Source: Prochlorococcus sp. AG-459-O09 (lineage in GTDB: Bacteria > Cyanobacteriota > Cyanobacteriia > PCC-6307 > Cyanobiaceae). From it: a stretch of 64,000 bases of DNA. The position numbers and the translations under genes were made by a program. Shown piece after piece: positions 30,357 to 40,369 of this stretch; positions within the stretch are counted from its first letter, which is position 1, and the number at the start of each line of letters is the position of its first letter. The notes below the pieces were generated by a model. The model saw only the letters and a program-made list of their open reading frames with translations, made no database searches and was not told where the DNA came from. The stretch covers positions 1-64,000 of the forward strand of contig QCRH01000003.1 of assembly GCA_003211955.1 (NCBI GenBank), given 5' to 3'.

Positions 30357-31982
30357 GTGATTAGATTTGAAGGTGTAAGCAAAATTTATTCTACAGATGT
30401 TGTTTTAAAAAATATTAGTTGGGAGATTAAGAAAGGAGAAAAAGTTGGCTTAGTTGGTTCTAATGGTGCAGGTAAATCAACCCAATTTAAGATTTTAATT
30501 GGAGAGGAAGAGCAAACAAGTGGAACGATCATCAAAGAGGGAAATCCTAAAATTGCCCATTTAAAGCAAGAGTTTGATTGTAATTTGAATTTTTCAGTGA
30601 GACAGGAATTAGAAAGTTCTTTTAAAGACATCCAAATTGTTGCCATTAAACTTTTAGAAATTGAGAATAAAATGAAATCGTTGGATATAAAAAAAAATTT
30701 TGATGAATTTGAAATTTTTGTAAATCAACTCGCAAAATATCAAGCAAAATTTGAAGCTTTAGGTGGTTATAAAATGCAATCTGATGTAGAAAAAATATTA
30801 CCAAAATTAGGCTTTTCTATAGATGATGCCGATAAATTAGTTGGCAATTTCTCAGGTGGTTGGCAGATGAAAGTTGCACTTGGAAAAATAATCTTACAAA
30901 AACCTGATTTACTTTTACTGGATGAACCAACCAATCATTTAGATCTAGAAACTATTTTTTGGTTGGAAGAATATCTATCATCGCTCAAAATTGCTGTTGT
31001 AATAATAAGCCATGATAGATATTTCTTAGATAAATTATGTAAAAAAATAATTTTTGTAGATAGAGGAACATCTGAAACATATAATGGGAACTATTCTTTT
31101 TTTGTCGAACAGAAATCTTTGAATGAAGAATCACAAAATAAGGCATATCAATTACAACAAAAAGAAATTGAGTTACAGAAGAGGTACATAGATAGATTTA
31201 GAGCTAGTGCAACTAGAAGTTCTCAAGCAAAGAGTAGAGAAAAACAATTAAAAAAGATTTCTAAAATTGAGGCTCCCATAGCAAAATCAAAAAGTCCTGT
31301 TTTTAATTTTCCACAGTGCCCTCGCTCAGGAAAATTAGTTCTAAATATCAAAAATTTGTCTCATAGTTTCGAGGATAAAATTCTTTTTTTAGATATTAAT
31401 TTAAAGATTTCTTCTGGGGAGAAAATAGCAATATTGGGACCTAATGGCTGCGGCAAATCTACATTGCTTAAAATTATTATGAAAAAAATATCTCCTGAAA
31501 TTGGAGAAATTAATCTTGGTAAACATAATATAATTACTAGCTATTATGAACAGAATCAGGCTGAAGCACTTTCACTTGATGAAAGGGTTATTGATTTAAT
31601 ATGTAATAAGTATCCAGAATGGTCCCAAAAAAAAGTTAGAACATTTTTAGGGGGTTTTGGCTTTCAAAATGAAACTGTTTTTAAATATATTAAACAACTC
31701 AGTGGGGGAGAAAAGGCAAGATTAGCATTGGCGCTCATGATTATTAATCCTAGTAATTTCCTTCTTTTGGACGAACCAACTAATCATTTGGATCTGCAAT
31801 CTAAGGAAAACTTAGAATTAGCAATTAAAAATTATAAAGGTTCATTATTAATCATTTCTCATGATCGGTATTTTATTTCAAAGGTTGCTAATAGAATTAT
31901 TGAAATTAAAGATTCAAAGTTATTTTCATATGATGGAAATTACGAATATTTTTTAGAAAAAACTCAAAGCCAAAAAATTTGA
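30357..31982 (+). CDS. ABC-F family ATPase (Uup/EttA-like), no membrane domain
   Basis: Two ABC domains: [78 protein letters not shown]. Confidence 0.94.
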   Translation: MIRFEGVSKIYSTDVVLKNISWEIKKGEKVGLVGSNGAGKSTQFKILIGEEEQTSGTIIKEGNPKIAHLKQEFDCNLNFSVRQELESSFKDIQIVAIKLLEIENKMKSLDIKKNFDEFEIFVNQLAKYQAKFEALGGYKMQSDVEKILPKLGFSIDDADKLVGNFSGGWQMKVALGKIILQKPDLLLLDEPTNHLDLETIFWLEEYLSSLKIAVVIISHDRYFLDKLCKKIIFVDRGTSETYNGNYSFFVEQKSLNEESQNKAYQLQQKEIELQKRYIDRFRASATRSSQAKSREKQLKKISKIEAPIAKSKSPVFNFPQCPRSGKLVLNIKNLSHSFEDKILFLDINLKISSGEKIAILGPNGCGKSTLLKIIMKKISPEIGEINLGKHNIITSYYEQNQAEALSLDERVIDLICNKYPEWSQKKVRTFLGGFGFQNETVFKYIKQLSGGEKARLALALMIINPSNFLLLDEPTNHLDLQSKENLELAIKNYKGSLLIISHDRYFISKVANRIIEIKDSKLFSYDGNYEYFLEKTQSQKI

Positions 31983-32093
31983 TTACTTTTAATAAAATTT
32001 ACAATTGGCTAAGTAAGATCACTCATTTATCTTTACATAGTTTACCGTCCTTGATTAATCTTAAAAATACAAAAATAGGTTTTAATAATTTAA

Positions 32094-32237
32094 ATGAAAA
32101 ATTACGATTTCCAAGAAAAACATTTTCAAATTTCTGATCCTATTGAAAGTTATTTTGAATGCATTACTTCCTGCGTTATAGGGGATGGTAGATGTATTTC
32201 TAGATGTGTGGAAATACTAAAAGAGAATGAAAATTAA
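32094..32237 (+). CDS. Twin-CX3C microprotein (47 aa)
   Basis: MKNYDFQEKHFQISDPIESYFECITSCVIGDGRCISRCVEILKENEN; CX3C-X6-CX3C; not in ORF track. Confidence 0.6.
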   Translation: MKNYDFQEKHFQISDPIESYFECITSCVIGDGRCISRCVEILKENEN

Positions 32238-32242
32238 ATGTT

Positions 32243-33364
32243 TTAGTTATTTTGTAAATTAGTAATATCAGTTGGTATTACTTTTAATTTAATAAATTTA
32301 TTTTTACGCTTTAATAATATATTTACTTGTTTTTTGATACCATTTTTACTAATTTGTTCTATTACGTCTGATGCGGTTTCAATATCTTTATCCCCTATTT
32401 TAATTAAAATATCATCTATCTTGATTCCACTTTTTTCAGCTGGACTGTTCGGTACTACATATCCAACTTTTACGACATTATTTTTTCTCTCAGAAATACT
32501 TTCTTCTATTAGGCTGATTCCAATCATAGGATGTATTACTTTCCCATTGTTTAAAAGTTGATAGGCAATTTCCTTAGCTTTATTAATTGGGATTGCGAAA
32601 CTCAAACCTGCGCCTGGACCTGATCTTATCAACGTATTAATACCAATTACTTCTCCATCGCTATTCAACAGTGGACCTCCAGAATTGCCAGGATTAATAG
32701 CAGCGTCTGTTTGTATCAGTTCAAGTTTTTTATCATATATTCCCAATTGATTTACGTTTCTATTTAGATTACTAATAATACCAAGCGTAACTGTGTTTTC
32801 CAGTCCGAATGGATTTCCAACTGCTATAGCCCAATCACCAACTTTAATCTTTGAAGAATCGCCCAATTTTGCTTTTGGCCAAGGCCCTCTCCCCTCAATC
32901 TTTAGCACAGCTAAATCAGTAAAAGAGTCTTGGCCTAGCAGTTTAGCGTTTAATTTTTTGCCATTGGTTAAACCAACAATTACCTTATCTGATCCATTCA
33001 CTACATGAGCATTGGTCATTACAAGTCCATCTGCAAATATAAATCCACTGCCTTGGTTTTGCTCTATCCTTGGTCGATTTTCGTTAGGCAAATCTAATCC
33101 AAAAAATCTTTCAAAATATGGGTCTAGAAATAGTTGAGAATTTCTTGGAAAATTTCTTTTTTTAACATATCTTTGAGTATCAATTGTTACCACAGCTGCA
33201 CCGGTTCTTTCTACAGCTTTAGTTATAAAAGATTTGTTCGCATATAAATTAACTTCATTAATTTTTGGTTTACTTAATTGTTGGGATATGACTTTTGCAG
33301 GATATCTAATGCCCACTGTAATTAATGAGGCGATTAGTAATAATTTTTGGATGTCTCTTTTCAA
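32243..33364 (-). CDS. HtrA/Deg-family trypsin-like serine protease with PDZ domain
   Basis: GSGFIFADGLVMTNAHVV, DLAVLKI, TDAAINPGNSGGPLLNSDGEVIGINT, PDZ VVPNSPAEKSGIKIDDILIKI. Confidence 0.96.
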   Translation of the reverse strand: MKRDIQKLLLIASLITVGIRYPAKVISQQLSKPKINEVNLYANKSFITKAVERTGAAVVTIDTQRYVKKRNFPRNSQLFLDPYFERFFGLDLPNENRPRIEQNQGSGFIFADGLVMTNAHVVNGSDKVIVGLTNGKKLNAKLLGQDSFTDLAVLKIEGRGPWPKAKLGDSSKIKVGDWAIAVGNPFGLENTVTLGIISNLNRNVNQLGIYDKKLELIQTDAAINPGNSGGPLLNSDGEVIGINTLIRSGPGAGLSFAIPINKAKEIAYQLLNNGKVIHPMIGISLIEESISERKNNVVKVGYVVPNSPAEKSGIKIDDILIKIGDKDIETASDVIEQISKNGIKKQVNILLKRKNKFIKLKVIPTDITNLQNN

Positions 33365-33537
33365 TTTTTGATTTTTTATGTTCTTCGAGAGATTTAATAC
33401 ACCATATAAGTGTAATTTAAATATAACTACTAATTAAATTTATTGAATCTAGAGAATAATTTAATAACTTAAAGTAGCTAAATTACTTTTTTTCGGGCTA
33501 TGATATTAAAAATATAATTAACTAATTTATAAGTTCG

Positions 33538-33801
33538 ATGACCATCCTATTTCCAATAATATATTCTGCAGCCTTAACTTATTTAGTTTGGAAAGCTTTT
33601 AAAGTTATGTCTAACGGCTGGGGAATATCCGATAATAAAAATCAAAGATTGAGTACTTCCAGTTTTAAACAAAAAAAGTACACAATACATCCAGAACTTT
33701 TAGATAAATCAGGAAACATAACTGAAGAGGAACTACTAACAGTAAGATTTTCTAATGACAATGACTCTACATTAGAAGAAAAAGGTTCAACAACTGATTA
33801 A
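33538..33801 (+). CDS. DUF2973-like small membrane protein
   Basis: MTILFPIIYSAALTYLVWKAFKVMSNGW...YTIHPELLDKSGNITEEELLTVRFS. Confidence 0.7.
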   Translation: MTILFPIIYSAALTYLVWKAFKVMSNGWGISDNKNQRLSTSSFKQKKYTIHPELLDKSGNITEEELLTVRFSNDNDSTLEEKGSTTD

Positions 33802-33825
33802 TCAAATAATATCTAAGGAAAAAAA

Positions 33826-34209
33826 TTGGAATTAAGAACAAAAATTGTATCAGCGGTAATAAGATCACTCAAGTTACCACCAAGGTTTCGTTTAAAAATG
33901 GTTAAAGAAGATCCAGTGAGACTTGAATTAAGTCTTACTCCTTCTTACGGTAAAAATCCAGTAATTGTTGGTATAGTTGAATCTTTAGACTTAGTCGCTC
34001 GAAGAGATAGAGAAGGTAGACTACCCAGAGATCTTCAAGGGACTTGGGACTGGACTGTAAGACATGGAAAAGTTAGTACTGGAGGTTGGAATCCTATGTT
34101 AAAAGAAGCATTACAAACAATGTTTGATACAGGATTGCCAGCTATTGTATTTGAGGAGTTAACTGGAGATGAGTATCGACCTGTTGATGGTGTAAGACAT
34201 GTTAAATAA
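33826..34209 (+). CDS. Conserved cyanobacterial hypothetical protein
   Basis: 127 aa ORF, TTG start, IVESLDLVARRDREGRLPRDLQGTWDWTVRHGKVSTGGWNPML. Confidence 0.7.
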   Translation: MELRTKIVSAVIRSLKLPPRFRLKMVKEDPVRLELSLTPSYGKNPVIVGIVESLDLVARRDREGRLPRDLQGTWDWTVRHGKVSTGGWNPMLKEALQTMFDTGLPAIVFEELTGDEYRPVDGVRHVK

Positions 34210-34278
34210 ATAATTAATTATTTATCATAAAATCTTCCTTTAAACGTTAAAATAATTTGATAGATAATATTGTTCACT

Positions 34279-34425
34279 ATGGATAATGACAATCAACCAA
34301 GGTTTGGGTTCGTAAATTTCGCAGAAACTTGGAATGGCCGTATGGCAATGATGGGTATTTTGATTGGACTTGGTACTGAATTAATTACTGGACAAAGTAT
34401 TCTTCGACAAATTGGAATAGGCTAG
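34279..34425 (+). CDS. High-light-inducible protein (48 aa)
   Basis: MDNDNQPRFGFVNFAETWNGRMAMMGILIGLGTELITGQSILRQIGIG; read by eye, not in ORF track. Confidence 0.9.
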   Translation: MDNDNQPRFGFVNFAETWNGRMAMMGILIGLGTELITGQSILRQIGIG

Positions 34426-34428
34426 TAT

Positions 34429-34770
34429 TTACTTAATTTCTTCTGCTTCCACTTCAATGGTACTTTCACTTGGCTTTTTATCTAATTGATTTTTCTTACT
34501 TATATTCCCTAAATCTGCACCGCAATTCATGCAGGTTTCACTTAAACCTAATGATATTGCCCCACAATTACTGCATGTATTAATTTTAGATTTGTAAGAG
34601 TTAAAACCCATAAACACTAAAACTAATAATAGAAGAGGAATAAAAAATAAAAGAAGTAGGATATTTCCAACAAAGCTAATGAAAAAGTTAAATCCAAAAA
34701 TTGGAATAACGATGAGTATGATTAATGAGTAGGTAAGAAGATTTTTATTAGCTTTTAGAAAATAATTCAC
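34429..34770 (-). CDS. Membrane protein with C-terminal double zinc ribbon
   Basis: CSNCGAISLGLSETCMNCGADLGN after two TM segments. Confidence 0.65.
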   Translation of the reverse strand: MNYFLKANKNLLTYSLIILIVIPIFGFNFFISFVGNILLLLFFIPLLLLVLVFMGFNSYKSKINTCSNCGAISLGLSETCMNCGADLGNISKKNQLDKKPSESTIEVEAEEIK

Positions 34771-34781
34771 CTTAGTTATCC

Positions 34782-35711
34782 TTATCTATAATTTCTTTTT
34801 TTATTTACTAAGGTCATACTAGCAATTACTACGCTCCAACACTGTCCAAAATATAAAATTACTCCTAATAGCCACACCCACAATGTAAGTACCAGAAAAC
34901 CTCCAATAAAACCGTATGCTTGAAATCTTACTCCAAGTGAGAGAATACTTTTACTTACTGCTAGGTTCAAAGTGGTTAGTCCAATTCCAATAAGAAAAGA
35001 TCCAGGTAAAAGTGGTTTCAATGGAACTTTTCTACTTGGTAAAAGTGCTTGTAATAAAAGAGCCATTAAAGAAAAGCCAATTAGTGGTATTGCAAACTGA
35101 CCAACTTGTAATAGCGGCAACTTTAATAATAAATCAGAAATGAGATTATTAGATTTTGAAAGATTTTCTAAAACGTTATTTGGGATCATTCTAAGATTTG
35201 CACTAATTTGATCTAGTACCATTAAAAAACCAATAAAGAATACTATTAAAAAGGCTTCAACTCTATTTCGGAGAAACTTCGAAGCTTGCACTCTCCAAGC
35301 ATCATTAACTTTTTTAGAGGGAATTTCGTCCTCCCAAAGCCTATCCGAACCTCTTTGAAGAGATAGATATGCATTTCCTGCGGTAAAAAGCAAAAACATA
35401 GCACCAAGAATACCTGCTCCAAAACCTTGATCTATTAAATTAATTAATGTTGTCTCTACTAACTCAACTACTGAAGGAGGTAAAAGCTGAGCAGCAATGG
35501 CAATTATTTGTTGATCTAATCCTTCTTGTTTTCCTAGGAACCATGAAGCTATTGAAAGAGAAATTAGAAGGATAGGAAAAAAAGATTGAAGTGTGTAGTA
35601 TGCAAATGCAGCGCTTAAATCAACACAATCAGATTTGCTCCATCGCTCACAAGCTCCCCATAAACTTTTCAGTATCCATGTTGAACTTCTCTGCATATTA
35701 ATTTTCTTCAA
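34782..35711 (-). CDS. YihY/BrkB family membrane protein
   Basis: DLSAAFAYYTLQSFFPILLISLSIASWFLG...LWEDEIPSKKVNDAWRVQ...LLPGSFLIGIGLTTLNL. Confidence 0.88.
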   Translation of the reverse strand: MKKINMQRSSTWILKSLWGACERWSKSDCVDLSAAFAYYTLQSFFPILLISLSIASWFLGKQEGLDQQIIAIAAQLLPPSVVELVETTLINLIDQGFGAGILGAMFLLFTAGNAYLSLQRGSDRLWEDEIPSKKVNDAWRVQASKFLRNRVEAFLIVFFIGFLMVLDQISANLRMIPNNVLENLSKSNNLISDLLLKLPLLQVGQFAIPLIGFSLMALLLQALLPSRKVPLKPLLPGSFLIGIGLTTLNLAVSKSILSLGVRFQAYGFIGGFLVLTLWVWLLGVILYFGQCWSVVIASMTLVNKKRNYR

Positions 35712-35787
35712 ATATTTTATTTATTTACTTAGTTTTTATTGTATCTGATTAAGAAATTTTTCAAGCAATTTTTTATTTATGATGCAA

Positions 35788-36603
35788 CTATTTTTCTAAT
35801 AATAAATTGCCCCATGGCTTTAAAATTTCAAATTTTTCTATAGATCTACAAGCAATTAATGGAAAATTAACATCGCTCAAGTCTTCTCCTGAAACTAAAT
35901 TTAAAGGATCTGTTTCTAACCACTCTAAAGAACAATTGAGTTCTTCTAAGAGCAGCCAGGCTGCTGCAATATCCCATATCTTAGGGGTTGATTCTATTGC
36001 TCCGAAAGTTTGTCCCATCGCTACACTCGTAAGATTTAAACTCGATACACCTAAGAGTCTGATTTTGCCAGGAAATACTGAGTTTGGTTTTTTTTGTAAA
36101 ATTTTTATTGATCTACTACATAAAGAAATGCATTCACTTTGACGATTATTTTGGCTAGGATCTATTTTCTTGTTATTTAACCAAACCCCTTTACCTTTAA
36201 TGGATACAAACTTTTTTTTCAATGTAGGAATTATTAAAAAAGAAGATTGTGGTTTACCATCAACGAACCTTGCTACAGATATAGACCAGTAAGGAATACC
36301 GGCAGCAAAATTTGTTGTCCCATCGAGTGGATCGACCACCCAGTAAGCTTTTGAATTTGGAATTAACTTTTGCCCTTCTTCACTAAGGACGCCTTCACCT
36401 GGAGCTATTGAAGCTAAGCCATCTACGATTGTTTTGTCACTCCATAAATCACAACTTGTTAATAATGATCCATCTGCTTTATTGCTGGCGCTAATATTTC
36501 CAAAATCTTTTGTTTGCCGTTGACTAACCAATTCAAATAAAGAATCTAATTCACGTAGTTGCTTATTAGTTAAATTTGGTGGATTCATCTTTATAAATTG
36601 CAA
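35788..36603 (-). CDS. Inositol monophosphatase family protein
   Basis: GEGVLSEEGQ, YWVVDPLDGTTNFAAGIPYWSISVA, WDIAAAWLLLEE. Confidence 0.93.
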   Translation of the reverse strand: MQFIKMNPPNLTNKQLRELDSLFELVSQRQTKDFGNISASNKADGSLLTSCDLWSDKTIVDGLASIAPGEGVLSEEGQKLIPNSKAYWVVDPLDGTTNFAAGIPYWSISVARFVDGKPQSSFLIIPTLKKKFVSIKGKGVWLNNKKIDPSQNNRQSECISLCSRSIKILQKKPNSVFPGKIRLLGVSSLNLTSVAMGQTFGAIESTPKIWDIAAAWLLLEELNCSLEWLETDPLNLVSGEDLSDVNFPLIACRSIEKFEILKPWGNLLLEK

Positions 36604-38018
36604 ATAGAATCTGTATCTTTAATTTTAGTCTTATTGTTACCTAAACAATTTTTACTTTTATCAAGGAAAGTTAATCTTTCTAATTCATCTACATTAAGAT
36701 TGTAATTATATATTGCATTAATATTTTTTGATTTCGCATTACTTAATTCACTTTGCCTAACAAGAACATCTTTTAAAGTTGATATTCCTACATCATATCT
36801 AAGTCTGGAAAGCCTTACAGACTCTTTGCTAGATTCAATTTCTTTAAGAGAAGAGATTATTTTTTCTTCATTTAATTTAAGATTTAAATAGGCTTTACTA
36901 ATACTTGTGGTTAAAACATTTTTTAGATTTTCATAAGCATATTTTTCGGATTCTGCATCTGCTATTTTTGATTTGTAGGAGTTCTTATTTTGTCCGCCAT
37001 CAAAAATACTCCATGCAAAATTAAGACTTATGGTATTTGTATAATTAGATCCAGATTTTGCAGAGTCGATATTAGTTGCAAGAGAGTCCCCCTTTGAAAA
37101 TGTACTAGATAATGAATTACTGATATAGATATTTGGTTTATTTTGAGCTAAAAAGCTCTCTGCTTGGTTCTTTTTGATTGATTTTTGAAGAATAAGGTTT
37201 TTTAAGGAAAGATTTTTATCCAAACCTTCATTAATATTCTTATTCAATTTATGATTCCAAAACCCTATAAGATTTTGCTCTTTATTAGTTTCGAAATCTC
37301 CCTTAACATTAAGAATCTCTTTAAGAGAAATTTTATTGATTTCATGTTCTATTTTCTTTTCATTAAGTGATTGTTGATCTCGAGATAATTGAGCTTCTGC
37401 TTCAAGAACTTCAAATTTTGTACCAATTCCAGCATCTAGCTTTGCTTTAGCATTTTCTAAACTTGTAATTGATAAATCAAGTGTGAATTTTTTATTTTGA
37501 ATATCTTGATATGACTTTTTGTATTTGTGATATCTGATTCTTGCTTCTTGAATTAAATCTTTTTTCTTAATCTCATAATTATTTTCTGCAATTTTGTAAT
37601 TTGTTTTGGCAATTTTAATTTCAGATCCTCTTAGCGGGGCAATTACATCCCATTTAATATTAAGGGAGGGATTAGCCGTAAATTGTGATGTTTTATAAGT
37701 AGGTGAATTGCTATTGTACTTTTTGCCTGCGACATATTTTGGCAACCCATTGGCTTGAAAATCTAAGGATGGGTATCTTTTGGCAATTTGACTGGAAAGA
37801 TTAAAGCTTGCAGAGGCTACTAGGTTTTGTAATGATTTTAATTCTTGATTATTTAATACAAGTTTTTCTATTTCTTGATAATCAACGAAAGTAATATTTG
37901 ATTTTTCTTCTAAAACATTATTAATGTAATTTTTTGATTCGCTCGATAGAACATTAAAGGTATCCATACTTAGAGTAAGCGGCAATAATAAGAAAGGATT
38001 TATTACTCTTCTAAGCAT
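36591..38018 (-). CDS. tolC: TolC-family outer membrane efflux protein
   Basis: Two repeated coiled-coil halves: LDAGIGTKFEVLEAEAQLSRDQQSL and RYDVGISTLKDVLVRQSELSNAK. Confidence 0.88.
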   Translation of the reverse strand: MLRRVINPFLLLPLTLSMDTFNVLSSESKNYINNVLEEKSNITFVDYQEIEKLVLNNQELKSLQNLVASASFNLSSQIAKRYPSLDFQANGLPKYVAGKKYNSNSPTYKTSQFTANPSLNIKWDVIAPLRGSEIKIAKTNYKIAENNYEIKKKDLIQEARIRYHKYKKSYQDIQNKKFTLDLSITSLENAKAKLDAGIGTKFEVLEAEAQLSRDQQSLNEKKIEHEINKISLKEILNVKGDFETNKEQNLIGFWNHKLNKNINEGLDKNLSLKNLILQKSIKKNQAESFLAQNKPNIYISNSLSSTFSKGDSLATNIDSAKSGSNYTNTISLNFAWSIFDGGQNKNSYKSKIADAESEKYAYENLKNVLTTSISKAYLNLKLNEEKIISSLKEIESSKESVRLSRLRYDVGISTLKDVLVRQSELSNAKSKNINAIYNYNLNVDELERLTFLDKSKNCLGNNKTKIKDTDSICNL

Positions 38019-38043
38019 GTTTTATAGTTTCGAAAATATTCGA

Positions 38044-39423
38044 TTAACCAATCAAAGTATTAATAATATCATTTGAATCATCAAGAACGTGAATTTTAGT
38101 ATTTATTTGATTCTCAACTTCTTGAATATTTTTATCATCTAAAAATAAATCGGTATTAATTTTTAACATAATAGATGGTATATAAACAGCTTCTCCTAAA
38201 TCCTTATTTTTCAGACCGTAAATTAGATCTTCTCCAGTAAGAAGACCTGTAACAACTTGATCTTGACCCCAATAAATACTTGGCAAACCATATAAATTAA
38301 TTGTTAATCCATTAATTAAGTTTAATTTCTTAACTGTAGGAATTAGGGCTTCATAAACTAATTTACCAACAATCCAACTAACTTTTTTTGGCTTTTTTAT
38401 TTTTTGGGGTAGTTTTTGAGTATTCTCTCTTAATGCTTCTAGAAAGTTTCTAATAGTCCCAACTCCATTAGATTCTTGTGGCATATTTTCGTAGGTTTTG
38501 TAACTAGGTAAACTTGTACCAGCAATTAAATACCATTCGTCTGCTAGCCAACAAAAACGAGTCCCAAGAGTAATTTGTAGAGAGGCTTGAATTCTCTCTA
38601 CTTGTTTAATAATTTTTTTTGCGTATTCTGGGCTGATTGATTTCAATCCATCATTTTCAGGTCTAAATTTTGTAAGTCCTACAGGAACTATTGCTACTGA
38701 AAGTACTGTTTGAGAGGTTTTTTTGTAGAATTCAGCAAGTTCCAAAATTGATTTCTCAAGAATATCCCCATCATTCATATCTGGGCAAACAACAATTTGA
38801 GCATGTATTTGAATAGAATTTTTTTGAAACCACGAAATTTGATCAAGTATCACTCCTGCTTTTTTATTTTTTAATAATTTTTCTCTTGTGGCGGGATCAG
38901 TAGCATGAACTGAAATAAAAAGTGGGGATAGTTTTTGCATAGCAATTCTTTCCCAGTCTTCTTTTTTTAAATTCGTAAGAGTTAAATAAGAGCCATATAG
39001 GAAACTTAATCTATAATCATCATCTTTTATATAGAGGCTTTTTCTTTTACCACTTGGCTGTTGATCAATAAAACAAAATGGACATCTATTATTGCATTGC
39101 TTGATTGAATCAAATAATGCATCTTTAAAATTTATACCTAAATTAACGTCTTGATCTTTTTCAATATTTATATTGTGAATCTCATGATTTTTATCTAAAA
39201 CTGATATGTCTAAAATTTCTTCACTAGTCAGAATCTGATAATCAATTAAATCTCTTGGTTTTTTGCCATTAATACTAATAATTGAATCACCTGATTCAAA
39301 TCCTATTTCTTCAGCAATAGAATTAGCTTCAATACTTTCAATTTCTGCAGGGTTTATTTTATAAGTAATATTAGGAACCAAAAGATCAATGGGATCTTCC
39401 GTGTAATTAATTTCTTGCCACAC
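38044..39423 (-). CDS. Radical SAM protein, DUF512/PDZ type
   Basis: N-terminal PDZ-like; CNNRCPFCFIDQQPSGKRKSLYIKDDDYRLSFLYGSYLTLTN. Confidence 0.88.
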   Translation of the reverse strand: MWQEINYTEDPIDLLVPNITYKINPAEIESIEANSIAEEIGFESGDSIISINGKKPRDLIDYQILTSEEILDISVLDKNHEIHNINIEKDQDVNLGINFKDALFDSIKQCNNRCPFCFIDQQPSGKRKSLYIKDDDYRLSFLYGSYLTLTNLKKEDWERIAMQKLSPLFISVHATDPATREKLLKNKKAGVILDQISWFQKNSIQIHAQIVVCPDMNDGDILEKSILELAEFYKKTSQTVLSVAIVPVGLTKFRPENDGLKSISPEYAKKIIKQVERIQASLQITLGTRFCWLADEWYLIAGTSLPSYKTYENMPQESNGVGTIRNFLEALRENTQKLPQKIKKPKKVSWIVGKLVYEALIPTVKKLNLINGLTINLYGLPSIYWGQDQVVTGLLTGEDLIYGLKNKDLGEAVYIPSIMLKINTDLFLDDKNIQEVENQINTKIHVLDDSNDIINTLIG

Positions 39424-39601
39424 AATTTAAGGCCAAATACTCTTATTTATATTTATTCTAAACTTATATATGACTGAAAGTGTATTAAATACTTTTAAAA
39501 AACTAAATATAGGTGTGAAATTATGGGCCTTTTATTTATTAAAATATGGCATTCGCAGTTTTCTAAAACACGATTTAGATTAATTAAAATAACCTTTTTC
39601 A

Positions 39602-40369
39602 TTGAAAGAATTAATTACAAAAAATTTAGAAGTAAAAGATAAATTCAACTATGAATCCCATAAGACAGTTGATTCATACGAAAATAGCTTTTTATCAAAT
39701 CCTATATCTTTAAGATTGTGGTCTTCTTTTTTTGTAATTTTACCTATTTTTGTTCAAGCCCCTTGGGTTAGATTAGAACCAATAAGTGCTCTTTGTTTTA
39801 CTTTTGTTATTGTTTTAGTGGCAATTGTTTTGAATCAGAAAGGATCAAATAAGTGGTTTATTGTCAGTTCATTATTACTTGGTATATCAGGTAGTTGGCT
39901 TGGTGGATGTTTGTTCTGGGGATGGTTAAGCCCATTTCCTATCCTACACATACCTGTTGAAGCTGTAGTTCTCCCATTAGCTTTAATTGGATTTGGTACT
40001 AATTGGAAAATAGGTTCAAGTTTTTATATCTCTTCTTTATTTGGAACCGCAGTTACCGATATTACAATATTTTTAATCGGAATCATGGATCAATGGAGGC
40101 AGGTAATTACAGCAGATTCTGAAAATGCATCCATGATTCTTCAAAAAACTTCAGAGAGTCTGATTCAAATAAAATCATTATCTATTATCGTTTTTGTTTC
40201 TCTTATACTTTGGTTTATTTCAAAAGAAATTTTAGATTCTGGCACAATTAATACTACTAGTGGTAAAGCACTCTTAGTTTCTGGTTACGTAATTCAAACG
40301 ACATTAATTGTTGATGGTATTTTTATTGTTTTAGCAATTCTGGAACCAACTTTTAGTGGATTGGTTTAA
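39602..40369 (+). CDS. DUF3120-like membrane protein
   Basis: Multi-TM ORF directly upstream of nadB; WLGGCLFWGWLSPFPILHIPVEAVVLPLALIG. Confidence 0.65.
   Translation: MKELITKNLEVKDKFNYESHKTVDSYENSFLSNPISLRLWSSFFVILPIFVQAPWVRLEPISALCFTFVIVLVAIVLNQKGSNKWFIVSSLLLGISGSWLGGCLFWGWLSPFPILHIPVEAVVLPLALIGFGTNWKIGSSFYISSLFGTAVTDITIFLIGIMDQWRQVITADSENASMILQKTSESLIQIKSLSIIVFVSLILWFISKEILDSGTINTTSGKALLVSGYVIQTTLIVDGIFIVLAILEPTFSGLV

Noticed and set aside
39523-39642. Small ORF MGLLFIKIWHSQFSKTRFRLIKITFFIERINYKKFRSKR
   Set aside because: Overlaps the start of the DUF3120-like gene in another frame; no family or positional support.
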